Shown: positions 19,897 to 29,266 of the stretch, one piece after another
Position numbering within the stretch: position 1 is the stretch's first letter
Layout: every line of letters starts with the position of its first letter
Assembly: GCA_963837455.1 (NCBI GenBank)
Contig: CAWINM010000006.1
Location: forward strand, 186,001 to 250,000
DNA: 64,000 nucleotides
Direction: 5' to 3'
Source of the DNA: DASYQD01 sp963837455
Lineage (GTDB): Bacteria; Acidobacteriota; Thermoanaerobaculia; Multivoradales; JAIOJS01
Position numbers and translations under genes: made by a program
Notes under the pieces: model-generated
What the model was told of the DNA's origin: nothing
Seen by the model: only the letters and a program-made list of their open reading frames with translations
Databases searched by the model: none

Positions 19897-21108
19897 TCAC
19901 GCCTCGACCTGCGGCGCCATCACCTCGTCGAGGCAGGCCTCGATCACTCCGGCGGTGCGCTGCATGTCGGCGTCGAGGCCGATCGAGAAGCGCACCAGGC
20001 CGTCGCTGAGCCCCATCGCCTCGCGCTCCTCGGGCGGGATCTCGGACGAGGTGCTGTGGCCGGGAGCGCTGAACAGGGTCTTGAAGTAGCCGAGGCTCAC
20101 CGCCAGGTAGCCGACCTTCTCCTCCTGCATGCGGGCCATCAGCCGGTTCGCCCGCTCGAGCGAACCGACGTCGAGCGCCAGCATGCCGCCCCAGCCGTAG
20201 CCGCGGTTCCTGAGCCTGCCCAACAGCGCGTGCTGGGGGTGCGACTCGAGCCCCGGGTAGTGCACACGCAGGCCGCGCGCGTGGAGCCGGCGCGCCAGCG
20301 CCAGCGCGTTCTCGCCGTGCTGCCGCATGCGGACGTGCAGGCTGTGCAGGTTCTTGAGGATGCTGGCGGCGCGGAAGCTGTCGAGCACCGGGCCCAGCAG
20401 CATGCTGGTGCCGTGGTTGACGTTGTTGAGCTCGTCGATGAAGCTCTTGGCGCCCACCACGCAGCCGGCGACGCAGTCGCTGGTGCCATTGATGAACTTC
20501 GTCATGCTGTGGCAGACGACGTCGGCGCCGTGCCGCAGCGGGCTGACGATCATCGGGCTGAAGGTGTTGTCCACCACCAACGTCGCCCCGTGCGCCCGGG
20601 CCAGCACCGCCAGCGCCGGCAGGTCGGCCACCTCGAGCAGCGGGTTGCTGAGCGTCTCGCAGTAGAGCACCCGGGTGCGCGCGGACATCGCGCCCTCGAC
20701 CGCGCCGTGGTTGGTGGTGTCGACGAACCGGGTGGTGACGCCGAAGCGCGGCAGCACGTTCTTGAGCAGCGCGTAGGTGCCGCCGTACACGGTGCGGCCG
20801 GCCACGATCTCGTCGCCCTGCGAGCAGAGCGCCAGCAGCGTGGTGGCGATGGCGGCCATGCCGGACGCCATCACCTGCGCCGCCTCGCCGTCCTCCATAC
20901 GGGCGAGCGCGTTCGCCAGGTACTGGTCGCTGGGGTTGATGTGGCGCGAGTAGAGAAAGCAGCCCTTGATCTCGTGGTCGAAGAGCTCGGCCATGGTCTC
21001 GGGCCGGAGGAAGGTGTAGGTCGAGGAGTCGGTGATCGACGGGTTCACGTCGCCGAACTCGCCGAAGGCGAGGAAATCCTGAATGCGCGTGGCGGGATCG
21101 AACGTCAT
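19897..21108 (-). CDS. Cys/Met-metabolism PLP enzyme (methionine gamma-lyase / cystathionine gamma-synthase family)
   Basis: A 403-residue PLP enzyme from ATG 21108 behind GGAGG. Family marks are the phosphate-binding region ASGMAAIATTLLALC, TLSNPLLEVADLP, VVDNTFSPM, and the Schiff-base lysine in CHSMTKFINGTSD. It cleaves or forms C-S bonds in cysteine, cystathionine, homocysteine or methionine; the exact substrate cannot be read from sequence. The upstream radical SAM gene ends in TGATG over its start codon, so it is the last, coupled gene of the sHdr/lipoate operon. If it is a methionine gamma-lyase it would release methanethiol, a possible feed into sulfur oxidation. Confidence 0.85.
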   Translation of the reverse strand: MTFDPATRIQDFLAFGEFGDVNPSITDSSTYTFLRPETMAELFDHEIKGCFLYSRHINPSDQYLANALARMEDGEAAQVMASGMAAIATTLLALCSQGDEIVAGRTVYGGTYALLKNVLPRFGVTTRFVDTTNHGAVEGAMSARTRVLYCETLSNPLLEVADLPALAVLARAHGATLVVDNTFSPMIVSPLRHGADVVCHSMTKFINGTSDCVAGCVVGAKSFIDELNNVNHGTSMLLGPVLDSFRAASILKNLHSLHVRMRQHGENALALARRLHARGLRVHYPGLESHPQHALLGRLRNRGYGWGGMLALDVGSLERANRLMARMQEEKVGYLAVSLGYFKTLFSAPGHSTSSEIPPEEREAMGLSDGLVRFSIGLDADMQRTAGVIEACLDEVMAPQVEA

Positions 21109-22319
21109 CACGACCTCCGCAGGTTGGCCGGGACCCTGCCCGCCACCGGCGGCACCCGTGGACCGCCGGCTCGGGGGACCGGCGGCCGCACCACCTCCTC
21201 GAGGCGCAGGGCCTCGCGGATCGCCACCAGCTCGTCGCCCTCGGGGCGCCAGGGGAAGTCGCGCGGCGGCTCCGCCGGGCGCCAGCTCCCCATCGGCCGC
21301 GTGCAGCCGGGCTCGCCGTTCTCGCCGGGGCAGCCGTTGGTCATGAAGGCGTGACCGTCGGCGATCGCCTCGTCGAGGGTGGCCTCGGCGGCGGCGATGC
21401 CGGCGAGCGCTCCGTCGTCGGCGAAGGCGAAGGCGGCGAGCGGCAGGCCGCGCTCCTCGAGCAGGAACTTGGCGAGCTGCACGCGGCGCCAGCGAGTGAG
21501 CGTCGACTTGGGGTGGTCCGCCAGGCGCGAGTCGGGCTCGGGGTTGAAGCAGAAGAGGTAGGAGAAGATCTGCCGCTCGACGAGCCGCGCGAAGAGCGCC
21601 ATGAGGTCGCGGTCCGACTCGCCGAGACCCACCAGCGTGTGGCAGTTGACCTTCCAGGGACCGAAGATGTCGCGCGCCGCGTCGACGATGCGCCAGTAGT
21701 TGGCCCACTCGAGCCGGCCCTTCGGCACGTCGGTGCGCAGCGAGCGGAAGAGCTCCTCGGTGACGGCGTCGAGGCCGATGCCGATCATGTCGACGCCGGC
21801 GTCGTGGAAGGCCTGCAGGCGCTCGCGGTCGAGGGTCGGCGGCGCAACCAGGATCGACAGCGGCGTCGCCACCCGCGCCCGGATGCGGCGGGTGATCTCC
21901 AGGGTGTCGCGGTAGGCGTGCCCGTGGGTGACCATCGAGATGCACAGCCGGGTGAGCTTGGCTTCGTGGCGCGCCATGCGCGCCACCAGCTCGTCGGTCT
22001 CGACCAGCGGCCACTCGACGCGGATGAACGACTTGTCCTCGTAGGTGCCGCGACGCGAGCGGGCGAGCCCGCAGTAGCCGCAGTCGGACTGGCACCCCTC
22101 GCCGTAGTGCAGCAACAGGTTGATGCCGCCGAAGTCGAAGTTGGAACCCGCGGGGGCGCCAGGCGCCGGCGCCGTCGGGCGCCCGAGCGCCGCGAGGCCG
22201 TGGGCCGGCGCGAAGCGCCCCGACTTGAAGCGCAGCGCCAGCGCGCTGGCGTAGCTGATGCGCACCCAGTCCGGGCTCGCGGGTGCGGTGGATCGCTTGC
22301 CGAGGGCTACCAGGGTCAT
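21108..22319 (-). CDS. Radical SAM protein, LipS1/LipS2-type lipoyl synthase component
   Basis: A 403-residue protein from ATG 22319 behind GGAGGAG. The radical SAM cluster motif is GCQSDCGYC (C-x3-C-x2-C), preceded by GGINLLLHYGEG and followed by GLARSRRGTYEDKSF. The layout is biotin-synthase-like. Together with the second radical SAM gene at 23519 it matches the LipS1/LipS2 pair that inserts two sulfurs into octanoyl groups, a known alternative to LipA found near sHdr genes. Which of the two this is cannot be assigned by eye. The C-terminus has CPGENGEPGC, cysteines that could bind an auxiliary cluster. Start overlaps the ligase stop (ATGA). Confidence 0.8.
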   Translation of the reverse strand: MTLVALGKRSTAPASPDWVRISYASALALRFKSGRFAPAHGLAALGRPTAPAPGAPAGSNFDFGGINLLLHYGEGCQSDCGYCGLARSRRGTYEDKSFIRVEWPLVETDELVARMARHEAKLTRLCISMVTHGHAYRDTLEITRRIRARVATPLSILVAPPTLDRERLQAFHDAGVDMIGIGLDAVTEELFRSLRTDVPKGRLEWANYWRIVDAARDIFGPWKVNCHTLVGLGESDRDLMALFARLVERQIFSYLFCFNPEPDSRLADHPKSTLTRWRRVQLAKFLLEERGLPLAAFAFADDGALAGIAAAEATLDEAIADGHAFMTNGCPGENGEPGCTRPMGSWRPAEPPRDFPWRPEGDELVAIREALRLEEVVRPPVPRAGGPRVPPVAGRVPANLRRS

Positions 22320-23463
22320 CGCGTCTCCTCCGACGGGGCACGGGCGGCAGCGTCTTCGGGGAAGTAGCAGGAGCCGGCGCGCTCGGGGTGGCTCGCCGCG
22401 GCGCGCTCGCGCGCCCGCGCCACCGCGTCGCCGATGGCTCCCGCCAGCAGCAGCGGGGAGACCCCGAACGGCTGCGGGCCGAGGTGGCGCTCGACGGTGG
22501 CCGTCACCGCCGCGGGGTCGGCCGGGTGCCAGCGCAGGGCCGCCTCGAGCGCCGTGAGACCGGGCGGCAGGGCGTTGAAGTCGCCGGCGAGGAGGACGCT
22601 CTTGATCGTCGCCGCGTGCACGCCGACGTGCACCCGCACCAGCCCCTCGGGAGTCTTGAGCAGCGCCGCGCCGGCGCCGTCGTCGCGCGGGCCGCGCTGG
22701 CGGAGCCAGCCTGCAGATCGTACTTGCCGCTGCGCAGCTCGTCGCGGTGCGCACCCTCGGCAGCGTCCACGGCGGCAGCAACGACCTCGACCCCGAACGT
22801 CGCCGCCATGCCGGCGGCCACGGCCTGCCGGGCCTCCTCCGAGGTCAGCCCGGCTCCAACCTCGCGGCGCAGCGTGGTGACGCGCTCCTGGACCCGCTCC
22901 ACCCCCTTGTCGGCGAGCTTCGCCCCCGGGATGCGCAGCACGCGCAGCATCAACGGCACGTCGAGGTCGACGAGCACGCTGGAGTGGAAGAGCATCGCGC
23001 CGCGCTCGTCGCGGTAGAGGCCGAGGCCGGCGACCTTGCGCCCACCGACCTCGAGGTCGTTCTTGGAGCGGAAGTGGGCCTCGACGCCGAGCCGCGCCAG
23101 GCCGGCGACGACGCCCCTGGCGAGCCGCGCCAGCGTCAGCCGCGGCGGCTCGTCGAGCGGCGCCGGCAACGCCAGGGCGACGCCGAGCTGGTCGGGGCCC
23201 ATGAGGATGGCGCCGCCGCCGGTGGGCCGCCGGCCGACCTCCACCCCGGCCGCCGCGCAGGCCGCCTCGTCGACCTCGTCCTCGAGGCTCTGGTAGCGGC
23301 CGACGAGCGCGCAGTGGGGGCGGTAGGTGTAGAGACGCAGCGCGGCGGCGAACGGCGACCGCTGGCCGGCGGCGAAGGGCGCCAGCATCGCCTCGTCGGC
23401 GGCGAGGCCCGCCGCGGCGCCGACGCCGTCCTCGACGAGCAGCCGCCAGCGCGCGCCGCTCAT
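22316..23463 (-). CDS. Lipoate-protein ligase A-like protein, one frameshift
   Basis: The product, about 382 residues when repaired, belongs to the LplA/LipB ligase fold. RRPTGGGAILMGPDQLGVAL carries the Arg-Arg...Gly-Gly-Gly loop, and RSKNDLEVGGRKVAGLGLY carries the catalytic-type lysine. The frame breaks near 22706: KYDLQ in one frame continues as WLRQRGPRDDGAG and VRVHVGVHAATIKSVLLAGDF in another, giving a normal C-terminal accessory domain down to 22316. A one-base indel explains it. The accessory domain suggests it can activate and transfer octanoate or lipoate by itself. It likely charges the LbpA proteins encoded nearby. Confidence 0.8.
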
Positions 23464-23518
23464 CGGCGCACCGGTCGCCGGCGGCGAGGACGCGGTCGCG
23501 ACGGCAGGGTGGGCACCC

Positions 23519-24541
23519 TCATGCCGTCGCCCAGGTGAGCGAGCAGCAGGACTCGTAGTAGCGCGGCTCGAGGCCGCAGGCGCGCGCGTACTCGATGATG
23601 CCGTCGGCGGGGTAGGCGATGCCGTTGAGGCCGGCGTCCACCGCCGCCTTGTCGAGCGCCACCTTGAGGGCGCCCCCCGGCCGGCCGCAGCCGAGGTTGA
23701 TGCCGGTCTCCGGCATGGCGGCGCGGGCGTCGGCGAAGAAGCTCGCCACCGCCGCCAGCGGCGGCGGCGACAGCCGCGCCATCGGGGTGTCGGCGAGCGG
23801 CGTCAGCACCACCAGGATGAGGGCTGCCACCGAGTGGCGGCGGATCATCTCGAGCGCCGTCCACTCGCCGAGCAGGCGGCCGTAATGCAGGCCGATGACG
23901 ATGTGCGGCAGGATCGTCAGCTCGCGCTCGGCGAGCAGCGCCAGCGAGCGCGCGAAGTCGTCGACGCCGAGGTCGAGGTGGTAGACCTCGCGGATGGTCT
24001 CCTCGGCGCCCATGACGTCGAGCATCACGCCCTCGACGCCGGCGGCGGCGAGGGCGTCGGCGAGCCGCGGCGAGACGACGCCGGAGTGGACGATGACGCG
24101 CAGCCCGAGCTCCTCGCGGATACGCCGCAGGTCGCCGGCGTGGCGCTCGAGCGGCACGCCACCCGTCTTGGTCGAGCCGCCGGAGACGAGGATCCCCTCG
24201 GCGCCGGTCTCCTGCAGCTGCCGCGCCGTGTCGAGCAGCGTGCGCTCCCTGCCCACCGCGACCATCCCCTCGAGGATCTTCGACTGGCAGTGGTCGCACT
24301 GCAGCGCGCAGGCGTCGCCGGTGACGCTCACCGCCACGAAGCGGCGCGGGCGCTCGGGGCGCCACTCGGAGGTCTGCCAGCGGCGCAGGCCGGGGGCGTA
24401 GAAGTCGAAGCCGTCGCCGAAGCGCGCCCGGCGCTGCACCATTCCCGGCGACGGCGCGGCGGGCGGCTCGAGCCGCGGCCGGGCGTGGAGCTGCACCAGC
24501 CCAGCGACCACCGCGCCGGAGGAGGACCCGGTGCAGCTCAT
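23519..24541 (-). CDS. Radical SAM protein, second LipS1/LipS2-type component
   Basis: A 340-residue protein whose ATG (24541) overlaps the lbpA stop by four bases (ATGA). The radical SAM motif lies in VTGDACALQCDHCQSKILEG (C-x3-C-x2-C). Downstream are SGGSTKTGGVPL, VHSGVVSP and LDVMGAEETI, typical of a biotin-synthase-like TIM barrel, and a Cys-Cys pair near the C-terminus (YYESCCSLTW). With the gene at 21108 it forms the predicted two-protein lipoyl synthase. No LipA or LipB is seen in the window, which fits this pathway replacing them. Specific LipS1 versus LipS2 identity is not assigned. Confidence 0.8.
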   Translation of the reverse strand: MSCTGSSSGAVVAGLVQLHARPRLEPPAAPSPGMVQRRARFGDGFDFYAPGLRRWQTSEWRPERPRRFVAVSVTGDACALQCDHCQSKILEGMVAVGRERTLLDTARQLQETGAEGILVSGGSTKTGGVPLERHAGDLRRIREELGLRVIVHSGVVSPRLADALAAAGVEGVMLDVMGAEETIREVYHLDLGVDDFARSLALLAERELTILPHIVIGLHYGRLLGEWTALEMIRRHSVAALILVVLTPLADTPMARLSPPPLAAVASFFADARAAMPETGINLGCGRPGGALKVALDKAAVDAGLNGIAYPADGIIEYARACGLEPRYYESCCSLTWATA

Positions 24542-24999
24542 TCGCCGAGCGCCCCCAGCTCGCGGTAGCGGGCGACCTCGCGGTCGAACCAGGCGCGCAG
24601 CGCCAGCTCGCCGGAGAGCAGCTCCGCCAGCTCCTCGTCGGTGCCGGCGCCCTCGATCTCCACCAGCCAGGCGGCGAGCGGATCGCGGTTGAGGAACGAT
24701 GGCTCGGCAAGCACCGCCTCGTTCGCGGCCACCAGCGTCCCCGAGAGCGGCGCCAGCAGCGGGCCGACGAACTTCGCCGCCTCCAGGCTGCCGAAGGCGG
24801 CGCCGCGCGCCACCGCGCTGCCCAGCGGCGCCACGGAGAGGGCGACGACGTCGCCCGAGCTCTCGACGCCGAGCGGGTCGAGCCCGACCCGCCAGCGACC
24901 CGCCGCCGCCGGCGCCGCCCACAGGTGGGTCGCGGGGTCGTAGTGGCGGGCGGCGTCGAGCTCGTAGTCGCCGATGCGCAGGAAGCTGGTGACGGTCAT
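24538..24999 (-). CDS. lbpA: Lipoate-binding protein, GcvH-like (LbpA copy 2)
   Basis: A 153-residue protein of the glycine-cleavage H fold. The lipoylation lysine is in GSLEAAKFVGPLLAPLSG, flanked by the usual beta-hairpin (SSGDVVALSVAPLGS before, GTLVAANEAVL after). There are no gcvT or gcvP genes nearby; neighbours are ligases, radical SAM lipoyl synthases and sHdr genes. It is therefore taken as an LbpA of the sulfur-oxidation pathway, where the lipoyl arm carries the sulfur intermediate, rather than glycine cleavage. The ribosome site (GAGGCCC) is weak. The start codon at 24999 lies 20 bases after the ligase stop. Confidence 0.85.
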   Translation of the reverse strand: MTVTSFLRIGDYELDAARHYDPATHLWAAPAAAGRWRVGLDPLGVESSGDVVALSVAPLGSAVARGAAFGSLEAAKFVGPLLAPLSGTLVAANEAVLAEPSFLNRDPLAAWLVEIEGAGTDEELAELLSGELALRAWFDREVARYRELGALGE

Positions 25000-25019
25000 G
25001 GTCGGGCCTCGTTCTCGCC

Positions 25020-26210
25020 TCACGGTGGCGTGAGGCCGGGGATCAGGGTGGCGGCGAGACGGTCTCCGAGCTCGCCGAAGGGTTGCAGGCCGGCGCGGAC
25101 GGCCGCCGGCTCCGCGGCGAGGCCGCGCAGCCGCTCGCCGAGCGCCGTCGCGGCGCCGTCGATCGCGGCACCGCGGGCGACGAAGCGTTGCACCGTGCCC
25201 CCGGCCACCGCCATCTCGAGCGCCATGTCGGCCGCCTCGAAGAGGCAGAGCCAGGCCTCGGCGCTCACCTTCACCTGCCGCATCCTGCCACGCTCGCGCG
25301 CCCGCGGGCTTGCCGGCGGCCCGGCGCGCCACTCCGGATCGACGAGGCGCGCTTCCCAGTCGGCGACGGCGCGCTCCTCGGCGCTGGTGAGGCTGCTGGC
25401 GACCACCGCTGCGCCGAGCACCCTCGCGTACTCGGCCACCAGCGCCTCGCGCGCCTGCTCGGGAGTGACGTCGTGCAGGCCGAGGTCGGCCAGCGAGGCC
25501 AGGTGGCGCCGCATCAGCTCGAGGCAGGCGCCGCGGGCGCCGTCGCCGGGTAGCGCCAGCACCTCCACCATGCGCTCGGGCGCGAAGCGGAAGATCACGT
25601 TGCCCACCACGGTCACCGCCTCGCCGATGCGGCCGGCGCCGGTGCCCGAGACCTTGCGGGCACCGGCGGCGAGGTCGTTGCGCCCCGACAGCCGGGCCGC
25701 GACGCCGAGCCGGCGGAAGGCGGCGAGCGCCGGCGCCAGCAGCTCGCGGTAGAGCCGGTCGACGCTCGCCGGCGCGCGGCGCGCGGGCAAGGTGAGCTGG
25801 AAGAGCAGCTGGTCGGCGTCGACGTAGACCGGGCCGCCGCCGAGCTGGCGGCGGAGCACGGGCAGCCTGCGCGCCGCGCAAGCCTCGAGGTCGAGCTCGG
25901 CAAGCGGGCGGTGGTAGCCGATGCCGACGTAGGGCGACGTCGTGGAGCAGAGCGAGAGCACCGGGTCGTCGCCGGGGGCGAGCGCCTCCGCGATGCCGTG
26001 CCACAGCGCCTGCGAGCGCACCGCGGAGACGGCGCCGGCGTCGACGACGCGGAGGCGCGGCGACGGGCGGCGGGCGGTGCTCGCTTGCCCCTCGCTCGCT
26101 TGCCCCTCGCTCACCGGCGCGGCCCGCTGCGGTCTGTCCGTCTGCCCGGGGTCGTGGCATGGCGGCCCGCTCGCCGCCGGCTCGCCGCTCGCCCGTGCCT
26201 CGCGCACCAC
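25020..26210 (-). CDS. Lipoate-protein ligase family protein (sLpl-like)
   Basis: A second LplA-fold ligase. RRQLGGGPVYVDADQLLFQL holds the substrate-binding loop and RNDLAAGARKVSGTGAGR the catalytic-type lysine. The conserved part starts at about RLRVVDAGAV. Two starts are possible: GTG 26210, 14 bases after the upstream stop and behind GGGGAGAGGCGAGG, giving a 396-residue protein with a low-complexity N-terminus, or GTG 26114 giving 364 residues. A 15-bp tandem duplication lies in the disputed N-terminus. sHdr loci often encode a dedicated ligase, sLpl(AB), for LbpA; this is the likely role. Confidence 0.82.
   Translation of the reverse strand: MVREARASGEPAASGPPCHDPGQTDRPQRAAPVSEGQASEGQASTARRPSPRLRVVDAGAVSAVRSQALWHGIAEALAPGDDPVLSLCSTTSPYVGIGYHRPLAELDLEACAARRLPVLRRQLGGGPVYVDADQLLFQLTLPARRAPASVDRLYRELLAPALAAFRRLGVAARLSGRNDLAAGARKVSGTGAGRIGEAVTVVGNVIFRFAPERMVEVLALPGDGARGACLELMRRHLASLADLGLHDVTPEQAREALVAEYARVLGAAVVASSLTSAEERAVADWEARLVDPEWRAGPPASPRARERGRMRQVKVSAEAWLCLFEAADMALEMAVAGGTVQRFVARGAAIDGAATALGERLRGLAAEPAAVRAGLQPFGELGDRLAATLIPGLTPP
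26079..26108. repeat. 15-bp tandem duplication
   Basis: GCTCGCTTGCCCCTC occurs twice in perfect tandem (26079-26093, 26094-26108) near the 5' end of the ligase gene, coding Ser-Glu-Gly-Gln-Ala twice. Confidence 0.85.
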
Positions 26211-26224
26211 CCTCGCCTCTCCCC

Positions 26225-28273
26225 TCAGGCGGGCACCGCTTCCACCGCCGCCGGGGCGAGCAGGCCGCAGGCCTCGGCGAGCAGGCTGGCGATGTCGCGC
26301 ACCTCGATCCGGCCCTCGTTGCCGGAGGTCTTGACGGCGTCGCGGTACATGGTCAGGTCCTTGGGGCAGGAGACCACGAAGTAGTCGACGGTGCCCAGCG
26401 CCAGCGCCTCGCGGATGCGGTTCTCGCTCGGTCGCTCCTTGACGTCGGGGTGGTCCTTCATCCAGATGCGGCCGCCGCCGGCGCCGCAGCAGAAGGAATT
26501 CTGGCGGTTGCGCGGCATCTCGACGAGCTCGATGCCGCAGGCGCGGATGACCTCGCGCGGCGCCTCGAAGCCGCCGTTGTAGCGGCCGAGGTAGCAGGGG
26601 TCGTGGTAGGTGGCGCGGGCGGCGAGGGGGCGTTCGATCGGGATCGTGCCCTCGCGCACCAGGCGCGCCAGCAGGTCGGAGTGGTGGACGATCTCGATGG
26701 CGCGGCCGTCGAGGTAGGAGCCGTACTCGTTGCGTAGCGCATTCAGGGTGTGCGGGTCGGTGGTGAAGACGCGCTGGAAGTCGCACTGCGCGAGCAGCTC
26801 GACGTTGGCCTGTGCGAGCGCCTCGAAGAGCCCCTCCTCCCCCACCCGCCGCACGTCGTTGCCGGCGCTCTTCTCCGCCTCGTAGAGGATGCCGAAGCTC
26901 ACCCCGGCGCGGTGCAGCAGGCGCGCCACCAGCAGGCTCACCTCCTGGCACTGCGGGTCGTAGGAGGCGAAGTCCCCCACCCACCAGAGGTACTCGACTG
27001 CCTCCTTCCTGGCGTCGGGGATCTTGAAGTCGAGCCCGCGCTTGGCCCACTTCGGCCGCTCGCGCGGCGAGGCGCCGAAGGAGTTTCCCTTCTCGTCGAG
27101 GGCGCGCAGCACGGCGCTGAGCTCGTCGGGCACGTCGCCAGCGAAGACCATGCCGCGCCGCAGCTCGATGAGGTCGAGCATCGGCGCGTTGCCCACCGGG
27201 CAGATCTCGACGCAGGCGTAGCAGGTGGTGCACGACCACACCGCCTCGGCGGAGATGGCGACGTCGAGCAGCGCCGGTGCCGCCCCTCCCGCGGCGAGCG
27301 CGGCGGCGCCGCCGTTCATGGCGTAGCGCTTGTTGATCTCGAGCGCCGCCGGCGACAGCGGGGTGCCCGAGCGGTGCGCCGGGCAGGCCTCCTGGCAGCG
27401 GTTGCACATGATGCAGGCGAAGCCGTCGAGGACCTGCGGCCAGGGCAGGTCGGTGAGCGTCACCGCGCCGGGATGGGCGGCCTCGGCGGGGGCGTCGAGC
27501 AGGCCGCGCGGCGTCGTCTTCGCGAGCGCCAGGTTCACCGGCGCCACCATCAGGTGGAGGTGCTTGCTGCGCGGGAAGTAGGGGAGGAAGAGGACGATCA
27601 GCCCCATCGCCAGCCACCAGCAGGCGTGCCCCCCCACCTCCAGGGCGTGCGGCGAGAGCCCGGCGAGCTGCCTCGAGACGAGGCTGGCGCTCGGCAGCCA
27701 GGGGTCGCCGTGGCCGCCGGCGGCGAGGTGGAAGGCGGTGCCCAGCCAGCGCGAGCCGACGTGCAGGAGGATGAAGACGCCGACGATCGCCGAGTCCAGG
27801 CGCACCCCACCGGCGGCGAGCCGCGGGTGGAGCTCGACCGTCGGGTTGAAGGCGAGGGCGCGCGGCTTGACGACGAAGCGGCGGACGAGCAGCGCCACCA
27901 TACCGGCCAGCACGCCGACGCTGAGCAGGTCGGAGGCGAGGTTGAAGGCGCCGGCGAGCGGGCCGCGGCCGAGGGTCGTCCAGCCGGCGACGTAGGCCTC
28001 GACGAGGTCGTTCGCGTTGACCAGCAGGTAGAAGCTGAAGCCGAAGAAGACCAGGGCGTGGAAGAAGCTCACCCAGGGGCGGCTCTTGAAGATCGGCCGT
28101 TGCAGGCCGACGTCGAGCAAGGCCTTGGCGAAGCGTGCCGCCAGCCGGTCGCCGCGCGCCGCCGGCGCACCGCGCCGCACGATGCGCACGATGCGGGCGA
28201 ATCCCTGCGCGGCGAGCGCGCCGCAGATGGCGACGAGGAGGAGGAAGGCGAGACGCTCGGGGGTCGACAGCAT
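26225..28273 (-). CDS. emo: Membrane ETF:quinone oxidoreductase (NarI-HdrD fusion)
   Basis: A 682-residue fusion. The first 250 residues contain about five membrane helices with a NarI-like heme b layout (FFHALVFFGFSFYLLVN and ILLHVGSRWLGTAFHLA, with histidines in helices). The rest is soluble and HdrD-like: two 4Fe-4S motifs (CIMCNRCQEACP and CTTCYACVEICP) and two CCG-type cysteine-rich domains (HDPCYLGRYNGG with SFCCGAGGGRIW). Such proteins take electrons from EtfAB and pass them to menaquinone or ubiquinone. It directly follows etfA (24-base gap), which strongly supports that pairing. It is the membrane exit for electrons from the sHdr system. Confidence 0.88.
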   Translation of the reverse strand: MLSTPERLAFLLLVAICGALAAQGFARIVRIVRRGAPAARGDRLAARFAKALLDVGLQRPIFKSRPWVSFFHALVFFGFSFYLLVNANDLVEAYVAGWTTLGRGPLAGAFNLASDLLSVGVLAGMVALLVRRFVVKPRALAFNPTVELHPRLAAGGVRLDSAIVGVFILLHVGSRWLGTAFHLAAGGHGDPWLPSASLVSRQLAGLSPHALEVGGHACWWLAMGLIVLFLPYFPRSKHLHLMVAPVNLALAKTTPRGLLDAPAEAAHPGAVTLTDLPWPQVLDGFACIMCNRCQEACPAHRSGTPLSPAALEINKRYAMNGGAAALAAGGAAPALLDVAISAEAVWSCTTCYACVEICPVGNAPMLDLIELRRGMVFAGDVPDELSAVLRALDEKGNSFGASPRERPKWAKRGLDFKIPDARKEAVEYLWWVGDFASYDPQCQEVSLLVARLLHRAGVSFGILYEAEKSAGNDVRRVGEEGLFEALAQANVELLAQCDFQRVFTTDPHTLNALRNEYGSYLDGRAIEIVHHSDLLARLVREGTIPIERPLAARATYHDPCYLGRYNGGFEAPREVIRACGIELVEMPRNRQNSFCCGAGGGRIWMKDHPDVKERPSENRIREALALGTVDYFVVSCPKDLTMYRDAVKTSGNEGRIEVRDIASLLAEACGLLAPAAVEAVPA

Positions 28274-28297
28274 GGCGGTCGCGCGGCGGCGCCGCGC

Positions 28298-29266
28298 TCA
28301 GCCCTTCCGCTCACGCACCGCCTCGGTGAGCTCCTCGCAGACCTCGAAGAGATCGGCGGCGAGACCGTAGTGCGCGTAGTCGAAGATCGGCGCGTGCGGG
28401 TCGGTGTTGACGGCGACGATGGTGGCGGCGCCCTTCATCCCCTCGATGTGCTCCGGGGCGCCCGAGATGCCGAGCGCCAGGTAGAGCCTGGGTTTGACCT
28501 TGAGCCCCGACTTGCCGACCTGGCGCGACTTGGGCAGCCAGCCGGCGTCGATCACCGGCCGCGAGCCGGCGACGGCGCCGCCCAGCGCCTCGGCGAGCTC
28601 CTCGGCGATGGAGACGTCGTCCTTGCCGCCGATGCCGCGGCCGACGGCGACGAGGACCTCCTGGGCGGTGATGTCGACGTCGCCGGCGGCGGGCTCCTCG
28701 AGCGCCAGGAAGCGCACGCGGCCGGCGGCGGGCGGCGCCGCGAGCCGGCGCACGGGAGGGGCGCCGGCCTTCCTGCCGGCGTCGCCGGCGACGGCGCCGG
28801 CGAGCAGGCTCACCACCGCCGGCGCGGCGCCGAGGTCGCAGGTGACGTTGAGCTTGCCGCCGTAGAGGCGGCACACCGCGCGCAGGGCGCCGGCCCCCCC
28901 CTCGACGGCGATGGCGAAGCAGGCGTGCGGGCGGCCGGTGGCGGCGGCCACCGGGGTCGCGATCTCCATCCCCATCGAGGTGTAGCCGCAGAGCACCACC
29001 CGCGGCGACGTGGCCTCGACGGCCGCCAGCACGGCGGCGGCGTAGCCCTCGGGGTCGAAGTCGGAGAGCTCCCCCTCGCCGACGAGGATCACCTCGGCGG
29101 CGGCACCGAGCTCGGCGGCGACCGCCTCCGGCGCGCCCACCACCACGACGCGGCAGGCACCGCCGAGGACGGCGGCGAGGCGCGAGCCCTCGGCAAGCAG
29201 CTCGAAGGTGATGTCGGCGAGCGTGCCGCGCAGGTGCTCGGCGACGACCAGGACGTCGGCGCTCAT
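28298..29266 (-). CDS. etfA: Electron transfer flavoprotein alpha subunit
   Basis: A 322-residue EtfA. The N-terminal domain (VLVVAEHLRGTLADITFELL) is followed by the C-terminal FAD-binding domain with GRGIGGKDDVSIAEELAEAL, SRQVGKSGLKVKPRLYLALG, GISGAPEHIEGM and VAVNTDPHAPIFDYAHYG. The start ATG 29266 overlaps the etfB stop (ATGA). With EtfB it forms the FAD heterodimer that collects electrons, here most likely from the sHdr complex next door, and hands them to the NarI-HdrD membrane protein encoded downstream. Confidence 0.95.
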   Translation of the reverse strand: MSADVLVVAEHLRGTLADITFELLAEGSRLAAVLGGACRVVVVGAPEAVAAELGAAAEVILVGEGELSDFDPEGYAAAVLAAVEATSPRVVLCGYTSMGMEIATPVAAATGRPHACFAIAVEGGAGALRAVCRLYGGKLNVTCDLGAAPAVVSLLAGAVAGDAGRKAGAPPVRRLAAPPAAGRVRFLALEEPAAGDVDITAQEVLVAVGRGIGGKDDVSIAEELAEALGGAVAGSRPVIDAGWLPKSRQVGKSGLKVKPRLYLALGISGAPEHIEGMKGAATIVAVNTDPHAPIFDYAHYGLAADLFEVCEELTEAVRERKG

